DNA from: Microbulbifer sp. MI-G
GTDB lineage: Bacteria > Pseudomonadota > Gammaproteobacteria > Pseudomonadales > Cellvibrionaceae
Assembly: GCF_030440425.1 (NCBI RefSeq)
Contig: NZ_CP098023.1
Coordinates: forward strand, 1,787,501-1,851,500
DNA length: 64,000 nt
Reading direction: 5' to 3'
Part shown: positions 41,141 through 49,794 of the stretch, one piece after another
Position numbering within the stretch: position 1 is the first letter of the stretch
How the letters are laid out: every line of letters starts with the position of its first letter
Notes under the pieces: model-generated
The model's database searches: none
What the model saw: only the letters and a program-made list of their open reading frames with translations
What the model was told of the DNA's origin: nothing
Position numbers and translations under genes: made by a program

Positions 41141-41155
41141 ATAGGTTCCTGCTAT
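41141..41155 (-). promoter_or_regulatory. OxyR-like half-site upstream of ahpC
   Basis: ATAGGTTCCTGCTAT matches the 15-base OxyR element ATAG-N-T-N3-A-N-CTAT at all but one defined position. It lies 106 bases before the ahpC start; the matching second element seven bases away is degenerate. A -10-like TAGAAT occurs between it and the gene. OxyR control is expected for this operon. Confidence 0.55.
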
Positions 41156-41291
41156 CGGGTAGTTACCCCTGCCACAGTGTCAGTTTTGCCACCTGCCCCT
41201 GTGGATAGGCACCACACTATCAGTACTCCAGCGGTATGGGACATGATCCACCGGTTGCGTCCACAATGGTGTTTTTGTGTAAGGGAATGGT

Positions 41292-42608
41292 ATGCGATTG
41301 ATTCGGCTGTTAAAGCACGACCTGGCTCGGGAGGCCCGGGAGTGGGTGGCGGATGGTGTGATCAGCGAGGCCCAGGCGAGATTGATCTGTGCCCGCTATG
41401 CGGTGGACTACCACGGAGCGCCCCAGCGCGCACTCGGTTACAACCTGCTGGTAGGACTCGGGTATTTATTTGTCGGACTGGCTGTGATCACCTTGCTGGG
41501 GGCCAATTGGGAAGAGATTCCTCGCGCCCTGCGCATGATAGGAGTGATTGCCATCACCATTGGGACCCAGGTTTTGGCTTTGCGGGTGTATCTCACCCGC
41601 GATCCCCGGGCGGGGGAGGGGCTCTTCCTGTTGGGGAATATCTTTTTTGGTGCGGCGATCATTCTGATCGCACAGATCTACCACCTGGGTGAGCATATGC
41701 CCGACGGGGTTTTCTGGTGGGCCCTGGGATGTGTGCCTTTTGCCTTGATTACCCGCAGCCCCTGGCTTGCCATCCAGGCCAATGCACTGGCGCTTATCTG
41801 GTTTCTGCTGCAAGTCAACCTGGGCTTTTATCCGGTGCTTTTCCCACTCTTTTTGCTGGTTTCCCTGTATGTACTGATTTGGGGACGGACAAGCATCATC
41901 CTGTTGCTGATGACCATACTCAGCGGAGGCCTATGGCTTGAATATTCCCTGGCGGAATTGTGGCGGTCGCAAGCACAGCGTTTTGATTTGAACTTACTCC
42001 CGGAAAATCTGGCAGTGGCGGTTGGCCTGCTTATCTTTCTGTATGTATTCGCGCACTGGCTGGCGCGGCGGCTGTCACCGACGGCCAGAGATTATGCCGC
42101 TGTGATCTCGGTGTGGTGCCTGCGTTTTGCCCTGATTGCTATGTTGATTTTCAGTTTCGAGCAGCCCTGGAAGCAACTGATTGAGGCGGACTGGCACCAC
42201 CGCTACGCCATGTGGGTGGTGGTTGCTGTAATAGGGGGCGCAACCCTGATGCTGGCGGTGCCGGCGAGGCGTCTGTTAGCCAGTGCAATCCAACTTCTGA
42301 CGTTGGTCGCAGTACTGTTTCTGGTGAGTCACAGTGACAGTGCTGCACTGGCTGTCTACCTGCAGGTGGCTACCAATTTTGCCCTGATCGGCAGCGGCAT
42401 CTGGCTCATTTTACGCGGCATTTACGCCGGTATTTCTCATTATTTTTTCCTGGGGGTAGTGTCTATTTTACTGGTTGCGCTGCTGCGGTATTTCGACCTG
42501 ATGGGTGATTATGTGGGGGCAGCACTGATCTTTATCCTGTTTGCCGGCCTGCTGATCGGTGTCGCAAAGTACTGGAGGTATCGCCAAGGCAGGGAGGGCT
42601 CGCGATGA
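41292..42608 (+). CDS. DUF2157 membrane protein
   Basis: A 438-residue polytopic membrane protein of the DUF2157 family. A soluble N-terminal part (about 1-45, LKHDLAREAREWVADGVIS) resembles the family signature of a short helical pair before the first membrane helix; about twelve hydrophobic segments follow, including LGYNLLVGLGYLFVGLAVIT and GEGLFLLGNIFFGAAIILIA. Function is unknown. A purine-rich AAGGGAATG element precedes the ATG. Its stop overlaps the ATG of a GDYXXLXY protein, a pairing seen in many bacteria, so the two probably form a unit. Confidence 0.88.
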   Translation: MRLIRLLKHDLAREAREWVADGVISEAQARLICARYAVDYHGAPQRALGYNLLVGLGYLFVGLAVITLLGANWEEIPRALRMIGVIAITIGTQVLALRVYLTRDPRAGEGLFLLGNIFFGAAIILIAQIYHLGEHMPDGVFWWALGCVPFALITRSPWLAIQANALALIWFLLQVNLGFYPVLFPLFLLVSLYVLIWGRTSIILLLMTILSGGLWLEYSLAELWRSQAQRFDLNLLPENLAVAVGLLIFLYVFAHWLARRLSPTARDYAAVISVWCLRFALIAMLIFSFEQPWKQLIEADWHHRYAMWVVVAVIGGATLMLAVPARRLLASAIQLLTLVAVLFLVSHSDSAALAVYLQVATNFALIGSGIWLILRGIYAGISHYFFLGVVSILLVALLRYFDLMGDYVGAALIFILFAGLLIGVAKYWRYRQGREGSR

Positions 42609-43123
42609 AACGCACAATCCCGATTGCCCTGGGGATGGCTATTGCCGCGCAGTGTTTAATACTCATCGGGTTGTATGTAGAGGCGCAGGTACCCCTGTGG
42701 CTTGGCGAGCCGATTCGGGTAAAGACCGTACCGGTGGATCCCCGCTCCCTGTTCCGCGGCAATTACGCCAGACTCAGTTATGATTTCTCCACTATTGCTC
42801 AGTCGGCCTTTCAAGAAGATCAGCCACTGCGCCAGGGAGAAGTGGTGTATGTCTCCCTGAAAAAGCACCCGTCCGGTCTCTATGTATTTTCCTCGGCGAG
42901 TCTGGAAAGGCCGCAGAGGGGCATTTTTCTGCGGGGGCGTGTGGTGGGAAATCGCTGGGGCAATACCGGCGATTACCGCATCAAGTACGGTATTGAAGCC
43001 TACTTTGCTCCCAGGGAAAAAGCGCTGCAGCTTGAAGACGCGTTGCGGGATGGTGGAGTGGCAGAACTGATGGTGATGTCCAGTGGCAGGGCTGGTCTCA
43101 GGAAACTGGCTGGCGATGACTAA
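42605..43123 (+). CDS. GDYXXLXY domain protein
   Basis: A 172-residue protein with one N-terminal membrane segment (about 6-24) and an exported domain. The defining motif appears as GNYARLSY (residues 52-59), with Asn in place of the usual Asp. A second conserved part is RGRVVGNRWGNTGDYRIKYGIEAYF split around residues 110-135, including YGIEAYF. Start and DUF2157 stop share ATGA, showing translational coupling. Function is unknown. Confidence 0.87.
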   Translation: MKRTIPIALGMAIAAQCLILIGLYVEAQVPLWLGEPIRVKTVPVDPRSLFRGNYARLSYDFSTIAQSAFQEDQPLRQGEVVYVSLKKHPSGLYVFSSASLERPQRGIFLRGRVVGNRWGNTGDYRIKYGIEAYFAPREKALQLEDALRDGGVAELMVMSSGRAGLRKLAGDD

Positions 43124-43143
43124 CACTTGCGGAACCCGTTGAA

Positions 43144-43743
43144 ATGACAGTACCTCAAATGACCAGGACAGGCGTCTTTCCTTTGCTGCTGGCCATACAG
43201 GCCGTCTGTCTGCTGGCTGCTGTGGTGGGGGGCTACTTTTCCGGTGTTGAGCTGAATTTGCTGGGTGGTGCTCTCTGGGGCGCGCTTTTTTTTGCGTTGA
43301 TTGGTGCACTGGCCAGTTTTGTCTCGGTGGTCTGGCTGACCCGTTCCAATACTGCTGTGGGCCGGACTCTGCGCCGGCATTGTACTCAGCTGACACCGGT
43401 GTTCGCGGGACTCTCCATCGGCCAGATTGCAGTGATTGCCGCTGTCACGGGTATTTGTGAGGAACTGCTGTTTCGCGGTTTTTTGCAGGTTTGGTGGTCC
43501 CAGTTGAGTTCGCCATTGGCCGGGCTGTTGGGTGCCTCGCTGGTATTCGCGTTATTGCACTGGGCATCACGGGTTTATGTTCTGCTGACTTTTGTGTTCG
43601 GGTTGATTTTGGGTCTTGCGTACCAGGCAAATGGCAGCTTGTTGGGTGTTATTACCTGGCATGCCATGTACGATCTTCTCGTGTTGGTGACACTCGTTTA
43701 TCACCCGCACTTGCTCGGTGTGGATGCAGCCGGTATCCACTGA
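43144..43743 (+). CDS. CPBP family intramembrane protease
   Basis: A 199-residue membrane protein of the CPBP (Abi, CAAX-like) glutamic endopeptidase family with about six hydrophobic segments. Catalytic-site motifs are present: Glu106-Glu107-x3-Arg111 in CEELLFRG, FALLHW with His139, and WHAMYDL near residue 178. It lies 20 bases after the GDYXXLXY gene, likely in the same transcript. No bacteriocin or other obvious substrate is nearby. Confidence 0.87.
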   Translation: MTVPQMTRTGVFPLLLAIQAVCLLAAVVGGYFSGVELNLLGGALWGALFFALIGALASFVSVVWLTRSNTAVGRTLRRHCTQLTPVFAGLSIGQIAVIAAVTGICEELLFRGFLQVWWSQLSSPLAGLLGASLVFALLHWASRVYVLLTFVFGLILGLAYQANGSLLGVITWHAMYDLLVLVTLVYHPHLLGVDAAGIH

Positions 43744-43768
43744 GCAGCTCCGCCTGAAGAATATCAAA

Positions 43769-44353
43769 CTAGAGGAGTGTGCTGACGAGCAATCCCGTTA
43801 AAAGTGCGGTAACCGCAAATGCCATCAGGGCCAGCAGGCCGTCGTGGGACACCAGAGCCAGACCGAATATCGTAAGGGCGAACCCCGCGGTAGTCGCGGA
43901 AAAAGGCACTGGTTCCATCAAGGGTATGGCCAGTGCGATTAGGGAGCAAATCGCTGCGATGGCATAGGTTCCCCCCCGCCTGACCAAAAAGTCCAGGCGC
44001 GGCTGCATCCAGCGGTCGGCGAACTCAGCTGGTTTTTTCATGCCATTGAGGGCCTTGTTGAGCTTGCCTTTGGAGATGGAACGCCGCAGCAGCCACTGGG
44101 GCAGCCACACATGCCGGCGCCCCAGCAGCAGTTGAATGGCAACCAGTAGCAGCAGAGCCGCCATGGCACTGGAGACACCGGGTACACCGCTGAGCGGTGA
44201 GAACAAAATCAGTCCCACCAGTAACAGGAAGGGGGCAAAAGACCTGAGCCCGATGGCTTCAATTACCAATTGCAGGGAGATGCGTTTCGAATGCCGGCTG
44301 CTGGTTTCGATTTGATCCAGCAGCTGGCTCAATCCTGTGATTTCATCCGCCAT
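43769..44353 (-). CDS. Exopolysaccharide synthesis ExoD family protein
   Basis: A membrane protein of the ExoD family, 194 residues from ATG 44353. Motifs are ISLQLVIEAIGLRSFAPFLL, FSPLSGVPGVSS and the arginine-rich LGRRHVWLPQWLLRR, followed by three or four membrane helices. ExoD was linked to exopolysaccharide production and alkali tolerance in rhizobia; the biochemical role is unknown. The frame extends to 44533 and into batD, and ATG 44398 (after AGGGG) is an alternative start, so the N terminus is uncertain. It is the last gene after the moxR-bat set and converges on the CPBP gene. Confidence 0.85.
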   Translation of the reverse strand: MADEITGLSQLLDQIETSSRHSKRISLQLVIEAIGLRSFAPFLLLVGLILFSPLSGVPGVSSAMAALLLLVAIQLLLGRRHVWLPQWLLRRSISKGKLNKALNGMKKPAEFADRWMQPRLDFLVRRGGTYAIAAICSLIALAIPLMEPVPFSATTAGFALTIFGLALVSHDGLLALMAFAVTALLTGLLVSTLL

Positions 44354-44486
44354 AGCGATGGTTTGGCTCTGGTAGTTGCTCCCCAGGCATTTGCTCATCC
44401 CCTGCCAGCCGTTTGCTGAATGGCCGCCACCCAGCCTGGGGTTACTGATAGTCTGAACTCCATGAGCGGGGATCGCCAGTTTTCTA

Positions 44487-46235
44487 CTAACCAAACAACT
44501 TGGGCAAAGCTTCCGCCTCTTCAGCCTCTCCATTATGACCGGCCCTGCGGTCCATCAATCGCTCTACAAGCCCCTGGATTTTCCCCATGGGCAATGGCCT
44601 GGGTGGCTGTTGATAGAGAGCGGCACCCAGCAGTTCTTGCAATTCATCAAGCTCTTCAAAGCCGAGCTGGCGGGTGGCATCGGCCAGGGTAGCGCTCTCA
44701 ACCTGAGGCCAGCGGGTGTGCAGCCAGTTGAGGATGGCTTGCTGGATGTGTCTGGGGTTTCCACTGTCGACAGCCCGCTTCACGGCACTGCTGCCATAGC
44801 TTTTGTGCGGCCGCGGGTTTTTAGGCACAGCCTGCCCATTTGCGCGGATGTGCTGGCGGCGCAGGTGGTAAAAATAGAGTAGCCATAACAGGTTCGAGGC
44901 AAGTGCGGCTATCGCCAGGTTGCGCCAGAAGTGGTCCTGCACTTCGAGGCTGGGAGTACCTGGCACCAGTGTTTGCAGGGTTCCGGCCTCCTGGCTGGGA
45001 GCAGCGGGTGCAGCGCTGCCGCTAACGTTAAAACGGAAGGCGGGCAGTTGCGTAGCCCTTTGTTGATGGTTTTTGGTATCCCACCAGGTGAGGGTTATGG
45101 CCGGCAGTTGATAGCTTCCGGGCCGGGTGGCGACAATGGCTGTGGTCTCTATACGACTGCCGGTCACCCCGTCGGGACCGGTCTGGTCTTCCTGTTGGGG
45201 TTGATCCGGATAGGTCTTCAGTCCTTCCACATCCAGTTTGGGCAGTGGTGGCAGTTGTGCAGCGCGCAGGCCTTCACCACGCACCGTAAGGATGCGGGTA
45301 ATGGGCTCCCCAACTGCGAATGTATCGGTGTCCTGGCTCCAGCTCTGTACTATACCCAGGCTCGTAGCTGGCAGCCAGTGTGCACCGCTATAGCGATCGG
45401 GTTTGGGCAGCACTTCCACGGTTTTTGCCAGGGAGCGGAGGCGCAGGCGCTGACTGTTGCGGTTGAAAAGGGAAAAGGGGTCCCTGCGCCCGGCCACTGC
45501 AGCATAGGCCAGCGCTGGAATGGTGAGTTGTCCCGAGCTGTCTGCAAAGACCGCATAGGTCAATTCGTACACTGCATAACTGGTGCCGTTCAGTTTTCGC
45601 TCGTAGCGCTGCTCATTCACTTTCTCGACATGGGCTCCGGTGACCTGCAGGGGCTGAGTGGCAATATCGTGCAGGCCGATTGTGGTATACAGGCGCACAT
45701 CCACCAATAATTGCTCCTGAACGTAGACTTTGCTTTTATCCAGTTCTACTTCCAGAAAGACTTTGCGCTCGCTATCCTCTGGGCGGCTTTGCGGTTCGCT
45801 CACGGCAATGGGGATCGCGTTGGAGACCTGGTCCTTGTAGTGGAGGGATGGAATCATTAATTCACCCTCGCGCTTGGGAGCGAGCGAGAGCGTCCATTCC
45901 ACAAAGCTTTCCGCTCGACCATTGATCACGCGGTATTGGTTCGACTGTTGCCGTGAAAGAATATCAAAATCTTTTTCCAGCAGTTCAAAATCGGGCTGTC
46001 CGCCACTTTCGTCACCGGAGTATCTGAGGCGCAGGTTGACGGTCTCGTCAATAGCGATTTTATCTCTATCAACGCTGGCATTCAGTTCGCTTGCACGGGT
46101 GATGGTCGCCAAACCGAGCAGCACAAAAATGAAACACAATCCATAGAGCCCCACCCCCAATCGAATCCCTGGGCCGCGGGTCAACTGTTTTTTATTTGAC
46201 CGCCTCATAGAATTGTCTGATGCCAGTGCCGTCAT
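44487..46235 (-). CDS. BatD family protein
   Basis: A 582-residue BatD (aerotolerance-related) protein. An N-terminal hydrophobic segment (about 27-46) acts as signal or anchor. Two or more immunoglobulin-like exported regions follow (for example RASELNASVDRDKIAIDETV and FVEWTLSLAPKREGELMIPS), then a C-terminal membrane segment near 430-450 and a cytoplasmic tail. The family accompanies MoxR ATPases and VWA proteins; a chaperone or envelope-stress role is proposed, the exact one unknown. AGGTG precedes ATG 46235. It follows batB/C by 21 bases. Confidence 0.9.
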   Translation of the reverse strand: MTALASDNSMRRSNKKQLTRGPGIRLGVGLYGLCFIFVLLGLATITRASELNASVDRDKIAIDETVNLRLRYSGDESGGQPDFELLEKDFDILSRQQSNQYRVINGRAESFVEWTLSLAPKREGELMIPSLHYKDQVSNAIPIAVSEPQSRPEDSERKVFLEVELDKSKVYVQEQLLVDVRLYTTIGLHDIATQPLQVTGAHVEKVNEQRYERKLNGTSYAVYELTYAVFADSSGQLTIPALAYAAVAGRRDPFSLFNRNSQRLRLRSLAKTVEVLPKPDRYSGAHWLPATSLGIVQSWSQDTDTFAVGEPITRILTVRGEGLRAAQLPPLPKLDVEGLKTYPDQPQQEDQTGPDGVTGSRIETTAIVATRPGSYQLPAITLTWWDTKNHQQRATQLPAFRFNVSGSAAPAAPSQEAGTLQTLVPGTPSLEVQDHFWRNLAIAALASNLLWLLYFYHLRRQHIRANGQAVPKNPRPHKSYGSSAVKRAVDSGNPRHIQQAILNWLHTRWPQVESATLADATRQLGFEELDELQELLGAALYQQPPRPLPMGKIQGLVERLMDRRAGHNGEAEEAEALPKLFG

Positions 46236-46256
46236 AAAATCGTATCACCTCTTTCC

Positions 46257-48110
46257 CTACCATCTTTGAGTGGCGCCATTTTCCGGGGGCTCCCACTCGC
46301 CGCTGCGATAAGCGCGACGCCTTTGCAGACTTTCATATTTGAATTTTTCGCGCATCAGGCCCGCGGGGTCGTCGGGGATCTGCCGTAGCCACTGGTCCAA
46401 TGCCTGTTGAGTTTCCGGGTCCAGGTCAGATTCCCGGATACCTGTTTCAGCAGGTTCCTGGTCCCCATCCTGATTCTGTTCTTCCCCAATCTGTTGCGCT
46501 TTTGGAGATGGCTGTTCTTTTTCCTGTGGCTCGGCACTGGAGGTTTCCTGCGAGGAAGATTGTTCCCGCTTTTGTTCCTGACCGGGCTCCTGCCCGGAGG
46601 AGCGCTCTTCACGGTCAGCGGATTGCCGGTTGTCGCCCTGCTGCTGTTGCTGGCTCTGTTGTTGGTTGGCCGATTGCTGCTGTTCTTGTTGTTGTCCCTG
46701 TTGTTCTTTTGATTCCTGCTGCTGTGGGGGTTTTTGCAGCTCCTGCAATTGTTTGGCAATGCGCCGATTGTGTTCAGCGTCGGTGAATTGTGGAGCTTGT
46801 TGCAGGGCGCGGTCGTAGGCTTCAATGGCCCTGTTGTAATCCCCTTGCTGAACCAGGCTATTGCCCAGGTTGTAGAGACCTTGAGGATCATTGCTGAGGG
46901 CAAAATCCTCCTGGGCTGCGGCATAGTCACCGGCGCGATAGTTGGCAGTGCCCCGCCACTGGGGGTTCCTGAATGTCTCTGCCGCCTCCGCAGGCTCACC
47001 CTCGGCAAGCAGTTGCTGACCCTGTTGGTCCTTGCGCTGCCAGAGATCTTTCCAATCGAAAGCCCGGCTCTCATTGGGCAGACCCACAAGCAGGACCAGG
47101 GGCAGGGTGCAGGCCAGTGTGCCGCGGCGGAATAGAAGGGCGGCAAGGGGCAGGATCAGCAGAATCAGCAAAGGGCCTTCATCGCGCCACTGATCGAACT
47201 CTCTCTCGGTTAGTTGCGCCTGCTGTGGGCGCCCGGATTGTGGTAACAAATGATCGATATCGCTGTCGCTTACGGCAATCCTTGCATAGCGGCCGCCACT
47301 GCTTCTGGCGAGGTTACGCAGTGCACGGGGATTGAAATTGGATATCACAATCGCCCCTTCCCTGTCTGTGACAAAGCCACCGCTGGTACCCCGGGGTATT
47401 GGGCTCCCCTCGCCACTGCCCACGGCGAGAATATTGAGCGCTACATTGGCATCGGCAAGCGACTTGGCCACGGTATCCAGGGCCATTGGGTCAATACCGT
47501 CTGTTACCGCGAGAAGCTGACCGCGGCCGGCAGCCCCGTCTTTCAGAAGGCGAATGCCGGTTTCCACGCCCATTTCAATATTGCTGCCGGGTACCGGCAT
47601 CACAGAGGGGGAGAGTGCGGGAACCAGGTTGGCAATGGTGGCAGTATCCTCGGTGAGCGGTGTCACTACGTGGGCCTCGCCGGCATAGGCCACCAGAGCC
47701 GTCAATCCGTCCTTGCGTTCTCGCAGAATATCCAGGACTTTCAGCCGCGCGCGCGTGAGACGGTTGGGGGAGAGATCTGTCGCCATCATGGAGGGGGACA
47801 GGTCCAGCAAAATTACCAGGGCGTCCTGATTGCTGTATATCGGTGTGGGCAGTTTCCGCCAGGTGGGGCCGGCCAGGGCGAGAATCATCGCGGCCATCAG
47901 GGCAAAAACCAGTGCAAACAGCCAGGGGCGTTTGGCCCCTCCACGCAACAATAGGTGCGGTAACAGGTCTGCATCAATCACTTTTTGCAGTTGTGCGCTG
48001 TTGAGAACGGTCTTCCAGAGCCCCCAGCAAAGCAGTGCGGCCGGTATCAGCAGCCACAGCCAGTAGGGGCGCAGAAAGTGAAAGGACTGTAGTAAGTCTG
48101 GCATATTCAT
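46257..48110 (-). CDS. BatB-BatC fused VWA/TPR protein
   Basis: A 617-residue protein joining two Bat functions. Membrane segments near 15-32 and 63-82 precede a von Willebrand A domain (about 95-290) with the MIDAS motif DLSPS at residues 103-107; another segment lies near 313-345. One or two TPR-like repeats (about 387-445) lead into a glutamine/glutamate-rich linker (461-550, runs such as QQQEQQQSANQQQSQQQQQ) and a short charged C terminus. The VWA domain would bind a partner through a metal ion, the TPRs other proteins. GGAGG precedes the ATG, which overlaps the batA stop. Confidence 0.92.
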   Translation of the reverse strand: MNMPDLLQSFHFLRPYWLWLLIPAALLCWGLWKTVLNSAQLQKVIDADLLPHLLLRGGAKRPWLFALVFALMAAMILALAGPTWRKLPTPIYSNQDALVILLDLSPSMMATDLSPNRLTRARLKVLDILRERKDGLTALVAYAGEAHVVTPLTEDTATIANLVPALSPSVMPVPGSNIEMGVETGIRLLKDGAAGRGQLLAVTDGIDPMALDTVAKSLADANVALNILAVGSGEGSPIPRGTSGGFVTDREGAIVISNFNPRALRNLARSSGGRYARIAVSDSDIDHLLPQSGRPQQAQLTEREFDQWRDEGPLLILLILPLAALLFRRGTLACTLPLVLLVGLPNESRAFDWKDLWQRKDQQGQQLLAEGEPAEAAETFRNPQWRGTANYRAGDYAAAQEDFALSNDPQGLYNLGNSLVQQGDYNRAIEAYDRALQQAPQFTDAEHNRRIAKQLQELQKPPQQQESKEQQGQQQEQQQSANQQQSQQQQQGDNRQSADREERSSGQEPGQEQKREQSSSQETSSAEPQEKEQPSPKAQQIGEEQNQDGDQEPAETGIRESDLDPETQQALDQWLRQIPDDPAGLMREKFKYESLQRRRAYRSGEWEPPENGATQRW

Positions 48111-49147
48111 TGTGCCCGGCCTCCGCGGACAGCCGTGCGGTTAAGACGGCCTCCCGCGTGGCTCAAAGAGGCAGCAAGTGGCGTCAGGGCCCAGATACCC
48201 GACAGTAACAGAGCGGTGCCCAGTGGCCAGAAAAAGAGGGATTTCAGCGGTCGATAACTTTCCGCTTCCTGTTCTACCGGCTCAAGGGCATCCAGTTCGG
48301 CGTAAATCTCTGCCAGTTCCCGGGGGTTGTGGGCGCGGAAGTAGCGCCCGCCGGTTTCTTCCGCGATGGCTTGCAGTGTCTTGCTGTCCAGGTCCCTGGA
48401 GGGATTGATCCTGCGGCTGCCAAAGCGACTGCCCAAAAGCCCTGGCTGCACCATTTCATCAGCGCCCACACCGATGGTATAGACAGTAATTCCGGCCTGT
48501 TGTGCCAGTTGTGCCGCTTTGAGTGGAGAGACCTCCCCAGCGGTATTGGCACCATCGGTCAGCAGGATAAGAACCCGCTGTTCGGCGGGGCGCTGGGTGA
48601 GCCGCTTCACGGACAGGCCAATGGCGTCGCCGATAGCGGTGCCCTGACCGGCAAACCCAATCTGTGCCTCGCGCAATAATGTACCGACGGTTTCCCGGTC
48701 ATAGGTGAGCGGTGCCTGAAGATAAGCGCGGGTGCCGAACAGTACCAGCCCCAGCCGATCGCCTTTGCGGCGCTCGACAAAATCCCCGACGACCTGCTTG
48801 ACGGCATCGATACGCATGGCTGGACGGCCCCCAATCAGCATATCTGGAGTTTCCATACTGCCGGAAATGTCTACGGCCACCAGTAGGTCACGGGCGCTGC
48901 CAGCCTGGGTAATGGGCTCGCCGTACCAGCGCGGGCGGGCGGCGGCGCAGATCAGCAACAGCCAGAGGAGGCTGAGTAGCAGCAGGTTGAACAGATTACT
49001 TTGACCTCCGCTGTCGCGGTGTGACAAGGCCGCATAAAAAGGGACTTTGAGTGCGCTGTTTAAGGGTTTGGCGCGGGGCAACAACCAGCGCAGCAAAAGT
49101 GGCAGCGGGGTGAGAAAAAAAACCCAGAGCCAGGCAAATTCAAACAC
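48107..49147 (-). CDS. BatA-like VWA membrane protein
   Basis: A 346-residue protein with membrane segments near 5-20 and 52-68, a von Willebrand A domain (about 87-285) with MIDAS motif DISGS (residues 93-97), and a C-terminal membrane helix near 315-335. Its partner BatB/C has the same layout, so the two VWA domains may form a complex remodelled by MoxR. GTG 49147 is preferred because GGGAG lies eight bases upstream and it overlaps the DUF4381 stop; the frame continues to 49219 within DUF4381. Confidence 0.9.
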   Translation of the reverse strand: MFEFAWLWVFFLTPLPLLLRWLLPRAKPLNSALKVPFYAALSHRDSGGQSNLFNLLLLSLLWLLLICAAARPRWYGEPITQAGSARDLLVAVDISGSMETPDMLIGGRPAMRIDAVKQVVGDFVERRKGDRLGLVLFGTRAYLQAPLTYDRETVGTLLREAQIGFAGQGTAIGDAIGLSVKRLTQRPAEQRVLILLTDGANTAGEVSPLKAAQLAQQAGITVYTIGVGADEMVQPGLLGSRFGSRRINPSRDLDSKTLQAIAEETGGRYFRAHNPRELAEIYAELDALEPVEQEAESYRPLKSLFFWPLGTALLLSGIWALTPLAASLSHAGGRLNRTAVRGGRAQ

Positions 49148-49700
49148 GGCCGGTCTCCCGGTTTGGCTCGGCAGAAGACATTCCTTGCGCAGGGTGGCCG
49201 TGTTGTTCCACCCAGCCAATAGCGTATTCTCGCAACACGTTGTTTTTTTCCGGGTCGTCGGTACCGCGATACAACTGTTCTAGCAGAACCTGCCTTGCAT
49301 CGGAAGGGCATGGCAATGGGGCGGTATTTTGCAGAAATGTCAACCACTGAGGGCCGGTGAGATTGGCGCACTGCATACGGCCAAAGCTGGTCACGGCGAC
49401 CCGCTTTAGAATTTCGTTCATCTCGGCACTGGCTGTGGACTGGCTGGTGTCGACCGCTCTCAAAAGGGCCACAGCTTCGACCCGATAGCGATTGCGGCGG
49501 GCTTTTATGCGTCGGCGCACGATTCCCAAACAAACGCCCACCAGACAAGCCGAGATCAGTGCCGCGAGCAGCCACCATCCTGGTGCAGGCGGCCACCAAC
49601 TGACGGAAGCAGGCTCTCGTATGTCGTGTAGTTGCGCCAGCAGTTCCCGGGCTTGCGGGGAAGGCGCTGGTGTTTGTTGCCGTTTGGTCCCTCTCAGCAT
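49140..49700 (-). CDS. DUF4381 domain protein
   Basis: A 186-residue membrane-anchored protein of the DUF4381 family, regular in moxR-bat operons. A short cytoplasmic or periplasmic N terminus with the family motif LLAQLHDIREPASVSWWPPA (about residues 20-40) is followed by one membrane helix (about 41-63) and a helical domain with KRVAVTSFGR and WLTFLQN. ATG 49700 follows GGGAG; the frame extends to 49760 but without signal. The stop overlaps batA. Confidence 0.88.
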   Translation of the reverse strand: MLRGTKRQQTPAPSPQARELLAQLHDIREPASVSWWPPAPGWWLLAALISACLVGVCLGIVRRRIKARRNRYRVEAVALLRAVDTSQSTASAEMNEILKRVAVTSFGRMQCANLTGPQWLTFLQNTAPLPCPSDARQVLLEQLYRGTDDPEKNNVLREYAIGWVEQHGHPAQGMSSAEPNRETGRV

Positions 49701-49794
49701 AACGGCTCCCAGGCGGGTACAGACTTGCCGATGACCGTGCTTTTGAGCGTCTGGCGACAACCGTTGGCAGATATTGAAACGCCCACCTTACCAA

